From Adineta ricciae (Eukaryota > Rotifera > Eurotatoria > Adinetida > Adinetidae), in NCBI GenBank assembly GCA_905250025.1, contig CAJNOJ010000051.1:429541-493540 (forward strand): a stretch of 64,000 bases of DNA, given 5' to 3'. This document shows positions 50,224 through 62,984 of the stretch, in pieces. Position numbers and translations under genes: made by a program. Each line of letters starts with the position of its first letter. Position 1 is the stretch's first letter. The notes under the pieces are model-generated. The model made no database searches, was not told the DNA's origin, and saw only the letters and a list, made by a program, of their open reading frames with translations.

Positions 50224-50655
50224 ATGAATGACTACGAACAACGCTTTCAACGATCACTACAGAAATTGACTGTACCTTTATGGTATACTGATACCATTCC
50301 GTTGTCGGCTATAAGCAATAGTACTAGTAAACAATCGATTATCTCAACACCGTCTATACCACCGAAACCTCATTATCGGCAAACTCAACGCACACCGGAA
50401 ATAATTCATTTACAACATCCATACAATTATCGTTCGTGCCGCTCGTCGTTGGCAACATCACCATCACCATCAATTCATTCATGGCATCCAAATCATATGA
50501 TTGAAGGAATGACCTTTTCTCTCTCAAAGCCTTCAACATCACGGCGACATCAAAAATATGAAAAGGGCATTGATCGTGTATCAAAATCAAGCCGTTGGTA
50601 TCGACCGACCCAGTTGACAGATAATCAAACAGCAAATAGTCAAACAGGTAGATAA
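50224..50655 (+). CDS. Small hypothetical protein with a VPLWYTD motif
   Basis: An open frame of 143 residues with the start MNDYEQRFQRSLQKLTVPLWYTD. The compact charged helix followed by an aromatic 'VPxWY' motif looks like a conserved adaptor peptide, then comes a Ser/Pro/His-rich disordered part. I do not recognise the family. The last codons contain a possible splice donor (ACAG|GTAGAT at 50646), so the gene may continue into an exon I cannot identify. Its final 50 bp and the following 100 bp are repeated at 51330-51483. Confidence 0.5.
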   Translation: MNDYEQRFQRSLQKLTVPLWYTDTIPLSAISNSTSKQSIISTPSIPPKPHYRQTQRTPEIIHLQHPYNYRSCRSSLATSPSPSIHSWHPNHMIEGMTFSLSKPSTSRRHQKYEKGIDRVSKSSRWYRPTQLTDNQTANSQTGR

Positions 50656-50749
50656 CAAAGATATTTAATATAGACTTACAAATCACTAACGATAATGATG
50701 ATCATCACTGTCACTGCCCTCGTTACTACTTGATTATAATCAGAGGAAT
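50598..50749. repeat. Short direct repeat, unit A
   Basis: About 152 bp, covering the 3' end of the small hypothetical gene and its downstream flank, recur at 51330-51483 with few differences (for example one extra GAT unit in the second unit). The units are 732 bp apart. Confidence 0.9.
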
Positions 50750-51329
50750 CAAAGAAGAGAAGGGAAGGACTTGATGTTTATTTGATGCTTTTTGTATAAT
50801 TGTACAAGGGCATTATGACTAACCATATGGTTTCTTCGTGAAATTGTCGATTAGCAGATTTTTATCGCCACTTGTACGCTTACTAGACGTCACTGATTGT
50901 GTCGCATATTGGCAATAGAAAAATTATCGTTTGTCTTCGTTGCTTTTCCTTTTTGCTCTCGTGTCTCGCCTTGTCTCTTCTGTACATTGATGTGTTGTCA
51001 CACGAAACATAATGATCAAAAGTAAATTGAATCAAATGGAAAATTGAATTGTATATACACGGTTTAATGAACCGAGTAGAATAAATATTTCTTATCAGAG
51101 GACAAGCTTCGATTTCAGAGATTTAAATCTTAGATCAGTTTGTTTCGGAAATGTGACATTTTCAATGACAACCAACTGTGACATATGTTGTCTGCTTTTT
51201 TAACGAGTGTCTATCGTAATTCTTGTAGTAGGTCTCGTGTGATTGAGAAGACAAAATACAATGACAGCTAGACTAGTTTGTTCGCAATTGAAAGTAAAGA
51301 TCAATATTCGAACGACGATAATCCTAAGG

Positions 51330-51483
51330 TATCGATCGACCCAGTTGACAGATAATCAAACAGCAAATAGTCAAACAGGTAGATAACAAAGATATTTCAT
51401 ATAGACTTACAAATCGCTAACGATAATGATGATGATCATCACTGTCACTACCCTCGTTACTACTTGATTATAATCAGAAGAGT
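51330..51483. repeat. Short direct repeat, unit B, ending at the N
   Basis: This near-copy of 50598-50749 starts abruptly after unrelated sequence and stops at the single undetermined base 51484. It would encode only the last 20 residues of the hypothetical protein, without the rest of the exon. Confidence 0.9.
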
Positions 51484-51484
51484 N
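51484..51484. other. Single undetermined base (assembly join)
   Basis: The only N in the window. Sequence on its left echoes 50.6-50.75 kb; sequence on its right is the start of the second copy of 31849 onward. It is most simply a contig join. Confidence 0.9.
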
Positions 51485-53657
51485 CGTGAATACCTATATT
51501 CATCCGAATTGACATGTAAATGTTTGATATATGTCTTCAAGCAGAGGATATATCTGAAATCGATGGAGATAGAGGAAAATATTCAAGTTAGGTTTGCATA
51601 TCTTACCGAAGTAAACGTTGATTAGGACAATTAAGTTGAGTGATTGGATACAAATTACCCAAAAGAACTTGACATTTAAGCATTGCTTCATTAATTAGAG
51701 ACGACGTTCGACATAATTCATCTAATTTACCTTGGGTATCGTAATATGTGACATAGTAGTGTTTATATAACACTTCAATAACTTTGAAATTCTTTTCGAA
51801 GATTGACCACATATTACCGGTTCGTTGTCCGGAAATATATTCTTCGATTTCGGGAAGAATAAGTTCGTTATGAAGTTTGTAAATTTGTTGGATTGTTCCA
51901 AGTAATGGTTTATATGTTGAGTTAAATTTCAAAATCGCATCATCATCTCTGTTACATGTATTTTTAACCTCAGCCGAAAGTTTAACGGATAAAATATATA
52001 AAATATTTACATAGGTTTTTTCTGTTGCATGAACTTCTTCTATACATTTACGAAGTTTAACTCGCTAATCAAAGAAAAAAAGAAGCTTTAGATGATAAAA
52101 AGGCATGAAGTAGAAAGAACGATTTACTTGAGCATCAAATTCAGCTTCTTCGTCTGTAAATGAACTCTCGGATGATGTACGACGACTTAAATTTTGATTG
52201 GATGAAATACTGGACTCGCCTGTTGCACTATCAGCAGGATCAAACGAGGGCATGGAATGCCAAGAATTCACTTGTGATTTAAGATACACCTCGGGACGTG
52301 GTGCAGGACGTGGCGGGGGTTCATGAGGATTTTGAGAGGCGCTAGACGATGGGGGTTTATTGGACGCCGTATTATCAGTTTTACCTGTTCCCGGTAGATA
52401 AAAATGTTGAGTGTTTTCGAAAATTGCACGTATCTAAGACAAAGACAGACCACCTGTTAGTTTTAGTAGACGACAGAATCGCGTCTCTGTATATCAAGCT
52501 TCTCAATTAAACCTCAAACAACGATATGAAGGACGAAAGTTGACCTTGGTCTTCGACTGCTGTGAGGAATTTGAAAAAAAAACACAAATCTGCTCACTGG
52601 TAACATGTTCTATTTTTATACGATGTGATTACTAAGAACTATTCATTTTAACGGTAGGAGCTAGCGTGATACAATTGCTTACAAAACAATCTTTTCGTCT
52701 CGTGTTTGTTACCATTTGCATCAGACTTATTCCTCTCGATGGCAAAAGAATGAAATATCAAAATAAGAAAAGAAAATATTCGTTAAGGCCTTTGTCGTCA
52801 TTCGTAGAGGTAGAAATCGATATATTGATTGATGGCAATACTATCCTACTATTAAATGAACTCCAAATAATGTCAAACATCAACTGAATCATCTTTTGTA
52901 GATTAATCATTGAAGTAAATATATTTACGTGCTGTACTGAATCTCGTGTTTTCGTAGGATTGTCTTTTGACATGGCGGAGGAATCATTGGTATTAGGTGT
53001 TGGCGACGGTGCACTCTCGGATTCTTCTACTGACGAGGAATTTGTCCTATTGTTCAGAACGTTTTTCATGCTCAATACAAGAGTTTTTTGTATTAAAGAT
53101 TCTTTTGTTCCGTTTCGTGGTGGCACGGGTGGTGGTGGAGGGGATGGCGATTTCGAATTTTGAGAAACATGAAAGTGGAACACTGATGATTGATTGTTTT
53201 CTAACGGTAACACTAAAAGAAATTTTCAAGGTCAATTGCACTTATAACCTGGACGAGGAAAATAAGTTTACTGTTGTTTAGCGGTGCTGTAGGAGGCGGT
53301 GTGCGAGCATGGTGAGTTTTCTGAACAGGCGGTCCCAGTAGTGCTGGAATTGATGTTCGTTTATGCGAATTATATGGTACAGGTTTGTCTACAGGTTTCA
53401 TATTTTCAAATTGTCTTCGAATTGCCTTGACATCAGGCTTTTGAGAAGGTTGTGGAGTTGTTGTGCCATCGTTCGACGGTCTAAAATCATTCGCTAAGAA
53501 AGATCACGTGCAAAGAAAAAGCTTACTTCTCTTCGCCGTCTAGTTCATTGCTTAATGAATTGGAACGAGTTCTTTTCCACAGCGGTGTTGATGAATGTGG
53601 CCTTGGGCCAGATTTACTGAAATTCTTCTGAGACAAATCTTGCCGTTTTGTATCCAT
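51485..53657 (-). pseudogene. FGD-type RhoGEF, copy 2, truncated at the assembly join
   Basis: The ATG at 53657 and the proline-rich N-terminus, plus most of the DH domain, match copy 1 exon for exon, with the same splice sites. The gene stops at 51485 within the late DH region, so the end of DH, the PH, FYVE and second PH domains are absent here. There are no frameshifts or premature stops in the retained exons. One change replaces the Met codon opening exon 4 by Ile (ATACGTGCA), confirming that this Met is not a start. Whether it is a broken gene or simply cut by the join cannot be told from the window. Confidence 0.75.
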
Positions 53658-54168
53658 CAAAAAGAGAGAAAAAAGAAAAAAAACATGTTATAATCATGAT
53701 AGAAGTTATGCATCAAGCGACAAATAGTTCTCCTTTTTTCTGATGAATCATCAATATGAGTATAAGCGGGATGACTCATAAATAAAAGTCATTGATCAAT
53801 AGTAAAGTTTCAATGCTAACGTTCGGAAGTGGATTAGTTATACCGAAATGTGTAAAGCGAGACATATACTTTCGTGTTATCAGTCGCATGTTCGTCAAAG
53901 ACTCAACTCGAGATAGTTTATCGATATTGTCGTCCTTACCACCTCTTCATCTCATTCTCATTCAAGTGACGAATGTTAAAATAAAGGAACTCAAGTCATT
54001 CCTATTTTTCTTTCTATCAGGTAAGCCTGGACGAAAAAAAACATGAAAAAAAACGAGAGACAGAATTTTATTCACTCGACAGTTTTTTTTCCCATCATAG
54101 AAAAAAAAAACAAGAAAAGTACATTGATTCTACATGTGTAGATAAGGGTTTTTCTCTTTGTCTTCTAC

Positions 54169-55961
54169 TCAATGAAAAATCGAAAATGAACTTTGTTTAT
54201 CTGTGGCTGATTGTTGCTGGCTGTGTTCACGTGATTGTAATTGTCGGAGATATTCGTCATAATCATGAAGTAACTGTTGATATTTATCATGAATAAATGT
54301 TGAATGATCCTGTGACGGTTTAAGTGAGTGTGATAAATATTTACTAACAAGGTTTGTACCATTTGGTTTATATAGGACATGTTTAAGTAGTAACAACCCA
54401 TAATACAACACGAATTCGTGTCCTTGTGCTTGTAGAACAAAAAATCGGTCTAATAGAATCCCAATATAATGTATCTGTTCAACTGATTGTCGGACGAAAT
54501 AGACTAGTTGATGCAGGAATAATTTATCTGCTGCACCGCATTCGACAAGTTCATTCAAATAAAGTATTAGCTGATTCGCTAACCAGAACTGTTTCTGATG
54601 ATAGATTTCGATGATAAAACGAAGAAACAACTGACAAGCTAGGCGATTATTAATCATATATTGAACAAATTCAGTTTGTGGCAAGACGAGCTTTAGTGTG
54701 GACGATGAAGATGTATCCGTGTTCAACCGATTTTCTACTATCAATCGTATAAGAAATGGTAAGTAATGTGTCAGTAACTTGGAATCAATTGGATCGTGAT
54801 ATGACATGGCACCATCGAGAACATCCCAACTACATAAACCCATATTGAGTAGTTTGAGTAGGAATTGTAATTCTTTGTTCGAACGTGGTAATGGGATTTC
54901 ATCATCGACCTTAACAAAGGCAAAGAGAAAAACATAGTAACTCTCTCTTTCGATTCCCACTGTGAAGACCTCACCTGTTTATGTAACGACAAAATACATG
55001 ATTTCGCTAATATTGAGACAACATTGGGATCAGCAAGGACGAATGGAATGTGTTTATTGATGATATTTGTATCTTTTGCATGTGCATCAAGAAATTGTTC
55101 GATTTCTCGTTGTTTTTTCACATCTAATTTTCTTTCTTTCAAAGCTGCATCTAATGTCCAAACAAAAATATGAATTGAATCTGATTTTGACACGCTATTA
55201 TTTTCTAAATCGTGAAATGCCATTAACAGTAACAGACGCAACGATGAGTAATGCACAATTTTTGTTCGTTGATATAACTTCTGCAGGCTACTGCGAACGA
55301 TATCATATAATTTAACATTTGTTCCAATCATTTGTACAAGCGATTGAATTGTTGGCGAAGTTTGTCGACGTTGTTTAGGCAATTGAAGAAAATAATTATG
55401 ATCACATTGTAATAATTGTTCTTCCACATTCAAGAGGTATTGTGAAATTATTGGTTGGAGTTCTTTTTGAAATAATGCATGATTATCCGTCCAAATCAAA
55501 CGTTTCAGTTCGATCGGGGCGCGGGAATAGATTTGTTCATGGTCAACTATGTATTTGACATATCTAGAAACGAAGAGAATTCGTTCGGAGACAAAAAAAA
55601 AACGCCGCTGATGTTACCGATCAGGGATTTTCGGCATGTGCTTCACAATCTCCATGACGATTGGCGTCACGTGTGCTAAATTAATCACGCTGAAACTTTT
55701 CTCGAGTAAGATTTCTAGTTGTTGTTTGTCATCATGCTGTGCTAATTCTTGTATTCGCTTGATTAGTCGCTCTTTCATGTCATCGAGAACAGCTAGATGA
55801 AAATCCAGTCGTTTAACTCCTAGTAAATCTAGTAAAGGCAGTGCCGGACGAATTTGTGCGAGAGCAATGCCGTTCTCATCTTGGATATCTTTTATTGCAC
55901 GAAATGGATCCTCACAATTGGTCAAAGTTGTTTTAAGGTCTTCTTTGAAATTGATATTCAT
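54169..55961 (-). CDS. NELFB: NELF-B, copy 2
   Basis: Same three-exon structure as the gene at 34542-36335 and apparently intact, with the start at 55961 and TGA at 54169. Replacement differences are few: ATQLIPYL versus ANQLILYL in the third exon and QRDDK versus QHDDK in the first. Preservation of length, splice sites and reading frame shows both copies are, or were until recently, functional. Confidence 0.92.
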
Positions 55962-56058
55962 CTAGAAAATATTTTCAAAAAGAAAAACCACACGACAATT
56001 GACAAAAATGGCACAATGAAAACACAAAGAGGACGAAAAAAAGATTGACGTTTATGAG

Positions 56059-56594
56059 TTAATTTAGTAAATTACGTGTTGTTTGAATGTCCGATTCACT
56101 TTTTACCATGGATTCATGATTTTGAGCGTATAAACTCGTGTCTTTAGCTCGTTCGAGAAGACGAACTAGAATAAATATCAAGAGAAATTGACCGACTGGA
56201 ATTAGTCTTACCTTGTAATTCCAAAATGGCGTTTTGTCGTTTGATATCTTCGATGGTCTGTTGGTGCTGTTGGTTTTTTGCTTTCGATGCGTGAATATAT
56301 TCCGTAGCGGATTTGAGAACGTGTGCACGTGATGCCTAGGTGAAGAAAAACAGGCTTTCAATTGAATAAACAAACAACGTCTACTACCTTTTCACCTTTG
56401 ATAAATGGAATTACATCTCGTAGATCATTGAAACTACCTTTGATGTGATCGCGTCGTTTTCGTTCTAAAGCATTATGATGTGCACGTTTTTCAGCTTGAT
56501 TTTGACCATTATTGGGGATCGCAGAAGTCATTTCTACATCCTCCATAACCATATTGTTATCGTTGAAATGATCGATATCAAGGTCTAAAGACAT
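56059..56594 (-). CDS. MAX: MAX, copy 2
   Basis: Three exons as in copy 1 with identical bHLH residues. Differences are confined to the N-terminal leader (TTTIS versus TSAIP) and the C-terminal part after the zipper. The splice donor after GEK and the acceptor before ASRA are conserved. It again faces an SMG9 gene across about 500 bp. Confidence 0.94.
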
Positions 56595-57097
56595 ATTATC
56601 TACAAAGCGTACAGATTAAGTGCATTTTCTTGTCCGCTAATGATTGATATGCGTTAGTTGAATACGGTGATTTACATCACATCTTATTTGGTTAAGTCAT
56701 ATTTCAACTGGTAAGAGAACAAAACATCTAAACTTTATGACTCATCGACGTTGTCTGTCAAGCGACATACACATATGCGAAGATTAGTACGCGACATCTA
56801 TCGCAAATTTATCCTCGATACTTGACCATGAAAATTGCTTCAAAATGTTGCCATTAGATTTCGAAATTATAATCTCATGTTTTGATTGGTTCAGTTCATT
56901 TGATGAAAATAAAATCCCACATACAATAAAAGCTAACCAACAATCATCATCACATGTAGCCTATCTACCTGTCGTCTGTCTGTGTATTGTGTTTTTCTTT
57001 GCATTCGTTCTTGCACAACCTTGTTCTATTTTACTTCAGATTTTGCCAAGAAACAAACCAGTATGCTTCGAATTATTCCCTGTCATTTCATGTGGCC

Positions 57098-59212
57098 ATG
57101 CGGATGAATCAACAACACCAAGGAAGACAAAATGGCTTTTCAGCCAAGCAGAAATACAATAAAAATAATGACCAACAGCGTCATCAATATGCTCAACAAC
57201 AGCAACAGTCGACGCCTAAACAAGAGTTTAAGCCAGTTGCTATTTTGAAACGCGGTGATCCGTCGGGAACAACAGTCATCAATAAAGATGAAAGCCAATC
57301 CAAGGAAAACATATCCACAAATGGACAAACAACAAAACCGGCAACTTACAGAGTATATTTCTTCTCAATTTTGCATTGAACAAATTTCTATATTGACTAT
57401 TTGTCGTTTCTTCTTCCTACAGTTGGCTAGACAACAGCCATCGCCGCAGCCAACAGTACCGATAATTTTATCATCGACAAAACCACAATCGAATGTGTCT
57501 CCACAAGTTGGAAGTCCTTCAACGTCTGCGCTCGCTGCTCCTGTAGTACCTGCATCGACCCTGACCGTACTAGCTACACCATCGTCCACATCAACATCCA
57601 CACCAACGCCAACGCCAGTTGTTCATCATCCAACCGGACCAATAAATTTAATAAGTTCAACGTCGACGTTTGCACCTCCGCCGTTAACTCAACTTCAACA
57701 AGATCAACACATTCAATCGATTAATTCACGTCTATTTTCGTCCACAGCGACAATGAAATCTTCATTGAAATTAGTCGATGATTCGTTAACATGGTGTGAA
57801 AATGGACAGTTGAATAATTATTTACAGGATTCGGATGGTTTTGTTGTCGTGGGCGCCATTGGCAGAGAAAAAGTCGGTAAATCAACATTACTATCGTTAT
57901 TAGGCGGAAATCAATTCATTGATGAGGATCGTCTGATGATCTTTCCAGCTGCATCATCGAATTCAGACAAAACTACCCATGGTATTGATGTTTACATCAC
58001 AAATGAACAGACAATTCTTCTCGATACTCAACCATTACTAAGTTCTCAACTACATCAGCAACAACTTCTGCAATCATCGAACGACTATCATCGTTCGCAG
58101 CAGCAACAATCATCAGCAGCAGCCATACCACACTTTTGGCAACAACAAACAGATCCTCGAACGATGTTTATTGATAATATCTTGGAATTACAAACGTTGG
58201 AAATCATTGCTTTCATACTAGCTGTTTGTCATGTTGTACTCATTGTCGAAGATCAATTTGCTGATCCATATCTATATCGTTTGTTACAATTAGCGGAAAT
58301 TCTACGGCCAGTTTTAAAACGTAATTCCAATGAGATTATTCGCACGCATTCACCACACATCGTTTTTATATTGAACAAGTGTAACAATTATATTTCACCC
58401 CAAGAACGTCTGTTAATCAAACGTTCATTAGTACAAATGATGATGGATACGCATTTTCGTATCTATTCATCGTTGAAACAAACGAGTAAAATCAAGATAC
58501 AAACCAATTTGAAACATATCGTTTCGGATTTTAAACAACAAGAATTAAACGAAAATCTACTGGTGAAATTATTACAACAGGCTAAAGTCAACGAAGATTT
58601 TGATGAAGTCGACAAAGTAAATATATTTCAGTTGACATCTATCAGTAGCAAAAGCGTAAATCGTACAATAGAAGAAAGATTCTTTTTGTCTTGAAGAGTT
58701 AGGAAGTGACTTTGATTTCTTGCAATTCTTTTTCTTTCATCTATTATTTCTTTTGAATGTGTTTGATCGGACTGAATTTGTTTTTAGGAAATCGATCTAA
58801 GTAATGATCCTGATGATGACTCGGATGAGAAACGTAAGTCCAATGTCGCCTAGAGAAACGCTGACTTTGCCGTTTGATTCATAGAAATCAACTATGATCA
58901 TGTCAATACGATATTTATTCCACGTCGGGATTTCCGTGATTCCCATTCTTCGCACTGGCAGTCACGTTTCCTCGGCTTTTCAAATGCGGATTCGATTGTT
59001 CGACAACTTCGACAGCAACTACTTGCTATTGATCGTCCTCATATTGAACAATGTCAAACGCAACGGGCTTGGTTAACACACGCATCGCGTATATGGGATA
59101 TGATAACTAAATCGAGTCAGGTGAGACTATCTTCACATGAAAAACGAACTTCACTCTAATAGATTATCTGCCTTTTATTTAGCTGGCTGATTTTAGTCGT
59201 TTACTAACATGA
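57098..59212 (+). CDS. SMG9: SMG9, copy 2
   Basis: Same five-exon layout and ending (LADFSRLLT) as copy 1, in frame throughout. The N-terminal Gln/Pro-rich part has a two-residue Gln insertion and several replacements, while the GTPase-like core is nearly identical. One core change turns TTRGIDVYI into TTHGIDVYI. The upstream ATG used as a possible start in copy 1 is ATG-TAG here, so translation must begin further down, most simply at 57098. Confidence 0.9.
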
Positions 59213-62200
59213 TATCATTGGATAAGCACTGTCCATTCACAAGGACAACTATGGTTAACGAGCAATATAAAGAATGGTAAATCTGATCGCTGACCGAGCA
59301 AAATAATATCAAAAAATGTAAAAACGGCCTGTCCGTGCCTAATGAGAAAGAAAATACTAGCGAAATCTATCACTGAAATGGCCTCCTTCGAAGATTCTAC
59401 GACAATATTCGATATACGGATAGTCTTAGTTCTTTCTTGAAATGCACGACTATTCATTCTTTTGTCATGGTCATTGGTTTATTTTCTCTGTTCTTTGATA
59501 TTTTTCTTCTGTCTCTCTCTCTCTCTCCTATTGTTTCATTTTGCTCTTGAGTTTTTTCTTCTGACGAGTTTGTTTCCATAGACTTTTCTTTTTTGGTTTC
59601 TCTATCAAATCATATTGAAAGGAAGAAAAAACAACATACGTTTATATACATAAAGATTAAAATAACTATATTACTTTGTATTTGTTTTCTCTCTTTTCTC
59701 CTCTGCTTTTCCTTCTTCATTCAAGTGTACACGTATTATTTACTTATTTGTTATTATTCATCATATTTGTTTTCTTTTCGGCTTTTCCCTTTTTCTACTA
59801 TTCATTCGATATATCTATGCTTATGCTCGGTTTGTTTGTTTGATCTAATAAAGAAAAAGAAAAAAAAAAGTTACGTTGAATTCGACTTGCTGATAATAAG
59901 AGCAATGATATATTGGTATTAAATGTCATCAGCGTAATATTGACTCATTCACTCTATGATCATAACATTTCCGATGTTTTTATCCTCTTCCCAGGTTTCC
60001 AATTAGCTCTTACATATGGCCTCGAACAAATGTGTCTCTAGAAAAGATTACTATCGAATGTGAAGAAAAAAAAATTGAATTTCTCGCTTGAGAAAACATT
60101 TCGAATTATTTTCATCGATGAATACGCTTGACATGAAAACAATAGGAGAAGATAGTAATATATTTTGCTAAGATATATTGTATTATTCTATTATCCATCA
60201 TCGCCCAGTCGATATAAACCCACTAACGAGTTATCGTTTCCTGATACATAGATAGTTTGCTTGTGCTTTATCGAATCTATAACAATATATACTCGTCGCC
60301 CACGTCGCCATTCTTTTTTTAACAAATCTCTTTTGATTGATTGCCCCTTTTGCTAACACATCAATTACACGAATCTAATCAATTCAATTATCCCTAACGA
60401 AATTAACAATTAATCGAAGTTAATTAATGTAAAGTGATCGTTGGTAGTTTGTACGGACATTCGTTGTCATTCTTTCTGTCGACGTGGTGCAACGCGAGAA
60501 TGAACGATTGGCTCGATGATACTCTAGTGTATGTGAAACAAGCTTGCTGTTGATGTCAATCACAAACCAAATACCAGCATGGATAATTGAAAAGCAGAAG
60601 AGAAAATCTGAAGACGTATAAGCTTTGTAATCGAATGAGACAAAAGCGTTTTGCTCTTTCTTATAAACACACATGTCTTATACTGTTTTCGTGACCTTGT
60701 GTTAACAATCATATTAGATATTGCTTGGCAAAATTATTTGAATTTCTTTCCCTGGATGAAGTGAGTAGAAAAGAATCCAGTCGAGCTTCCGACATGGCTA
60801 TGTTAAGCACGAATGCAACATGACGAGAGATAACCAGTCATACGTTTCACATAAATAAAATTCCACTTAATACTTGTCTATTTCCTCCTCCCATTTCACG
60901 TTCACAGATGCCTTTTAACTCAATGACTACTTATTACAGAGTTTAACATATCTTGTCGACCAATCGTTCGTTTTACTTTAGTGAGCAGTGGATTTTTCTC
61001 TCTTTTTATCTTGCTCTATTCTTTTCTCATCTCCCTTTCTTCCCTCTCTCTCTCTCTTCTTCTAAAAAAATACACGCATCCATACTGCGCCACGGTTGAT
61101 TATTCTCTCGTCGACGTCAGAAGTTCTTCTCTCTCTCTCTCTGTCAACGCGTCGCCCCAAGTCTCACAGTAGCCTTTTGTCGTCATTATACTAGCAGAAG
61201 TCGTATTTAAACAGATCTCTTCCTTGCTAGTCGGAAATAATACATTTGTTTCGGTGGTAAATCGCGAATATTAATCATTTCAACTAACTCGATATTTATT
61301 TATTCGAACGATTAGTAGTCAAGTAAAGACAGCGAAAGAAAAACATTCTTTCATTTATCATCAACTGAGAATTATCTGACGAAACGAGTAGATATATCAT
61401 CTTCGTACAAACATCTCAGTTTGACATCAAGCGGAAATCAAGAGAAAAAGATCTTCGACTCTTTTTCTTCTTCTGTTATATGCGATATTTGTTCCATACA
61501 ATTGCAGATTAATCATTTTGTATTTCTTATTGGAATCAATTAACAAACAAGTAAGTTCTCTTGATTGTCCCGAATTAGTTCATTCTTATCTCTTTTGTTG
61601 TTTTCAAATATTGAGCGTCAGATGATAAAAAGCCTAAAAGTACTTCATGATTTTTTTGTCTTTGTCTTCTTTTTCTCTTTGTTTCTTGTCTACTGTTGCT
61701 TTTTTTCTATTTGATGTTGAAAATTGAGAAAATAGTGACATATTGCGTTCGTGATAATCACAATGTGGGGGTTGTTCAATCATACGCTCGTGCAATTGCA
61801 ATTTGATCAATATTTGTTCTATCAATGCTAGCTGGGAACGTTTCCCATTGTGTAATTGCACCTCGATTTCAGTGAGAAGGTATCTATTGAAGTATGCATC
61901 TCGAGATAATTACAAAGAAGTATTGCAATAAAATCAATCTTTTTCACAACAATGACAAGAGCTTGAAGAGGTGTAATATTAATCCGATTAAGTTTTTTTC
62001 TCTTATTTACTCTTGTCTTTAGTCGACGTACTCTCAGGCAAATATACGCACACATGTTCGCTTGATTGCCATCTTATCAGCAGAATTTCTATGTATGCCA
62101 GTGGCTATCAAACAAACTTGTAAATATCGACAATATATCAGGTTTTTCTTTCGACTTATTTGCTTACTACGAATAGTATTCAACGTAAAGACATATGTGC

Positions 62201-62984
62201 ACTCATAAATAACTAATAGATATTTTCCTAGCCTTTCAATGGCTCTCTTCTGCCTAGGGTTTCCAAGAATAGTGATAATTCGTCTGCATCCGGTCAGTTA
62301 TTTCTATGGAAAGGCAAGGTGTAATGGAAGAAAACCTCCTAATGAAAATATTATCGATGCATGCGTATGGAAAGAAAGTCATCGATAACACATGGAATAG
62401 TATATCGTCACAGGCACGTCAGGACGAGCACTAAGCAGACATCGAAAAGATTCTCAAGCGACAAATAGGATGTATCGCATAGAAAGACTGTATTCAATGC
62501 GACAGTAGAATTAGACGATCAAAAAAGAGACAGAACTATTAATCTTTCTCGAGTATATTGGCATAATTTTCTTCTCTTCTTCTGTGTTTATTTCTCACCG
62601 ATCGATGATAACAAAGAAATAATGAATATGTAGAAGTGCATCAAATGTGTATTTGCTTTTGAATGGTGTTATTCAGATTGATTGTTGGAAACAAGTGAGT
62701 ATAATTGAATAAATCACATAAAAAAATTAATCTGTATGCATGTTTTGCGTTCGCTGCGAATTGTATAAGTGAAAATGATAAATTCTCGAGTGAATTAGTA
62801 TAGTTCGAAGAGAGAAGAAGAAAAGAAAAGAAGATTTATGAATATCTTATCTTTACTCCAAATATATATATATGAAAATTATTCTGTTGTTTAGTGATCA
62901 AAAGCATCTTCTCATTCAATTGTCGCTTCTTTTGTACTGCTACATCCGTTGTCGTTGCCTTCGTGTCATTATCTTACGTTCATC
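59213..62984. other. 3.8-kb intergenic region of copy 2
   Basis: Collinear with 39574-43349, with more substitutions and small indels than the coding parts. The stretch about 61630-62120 is again close to copy 1. No gene is supported with confidence. Confidence 0.5.
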
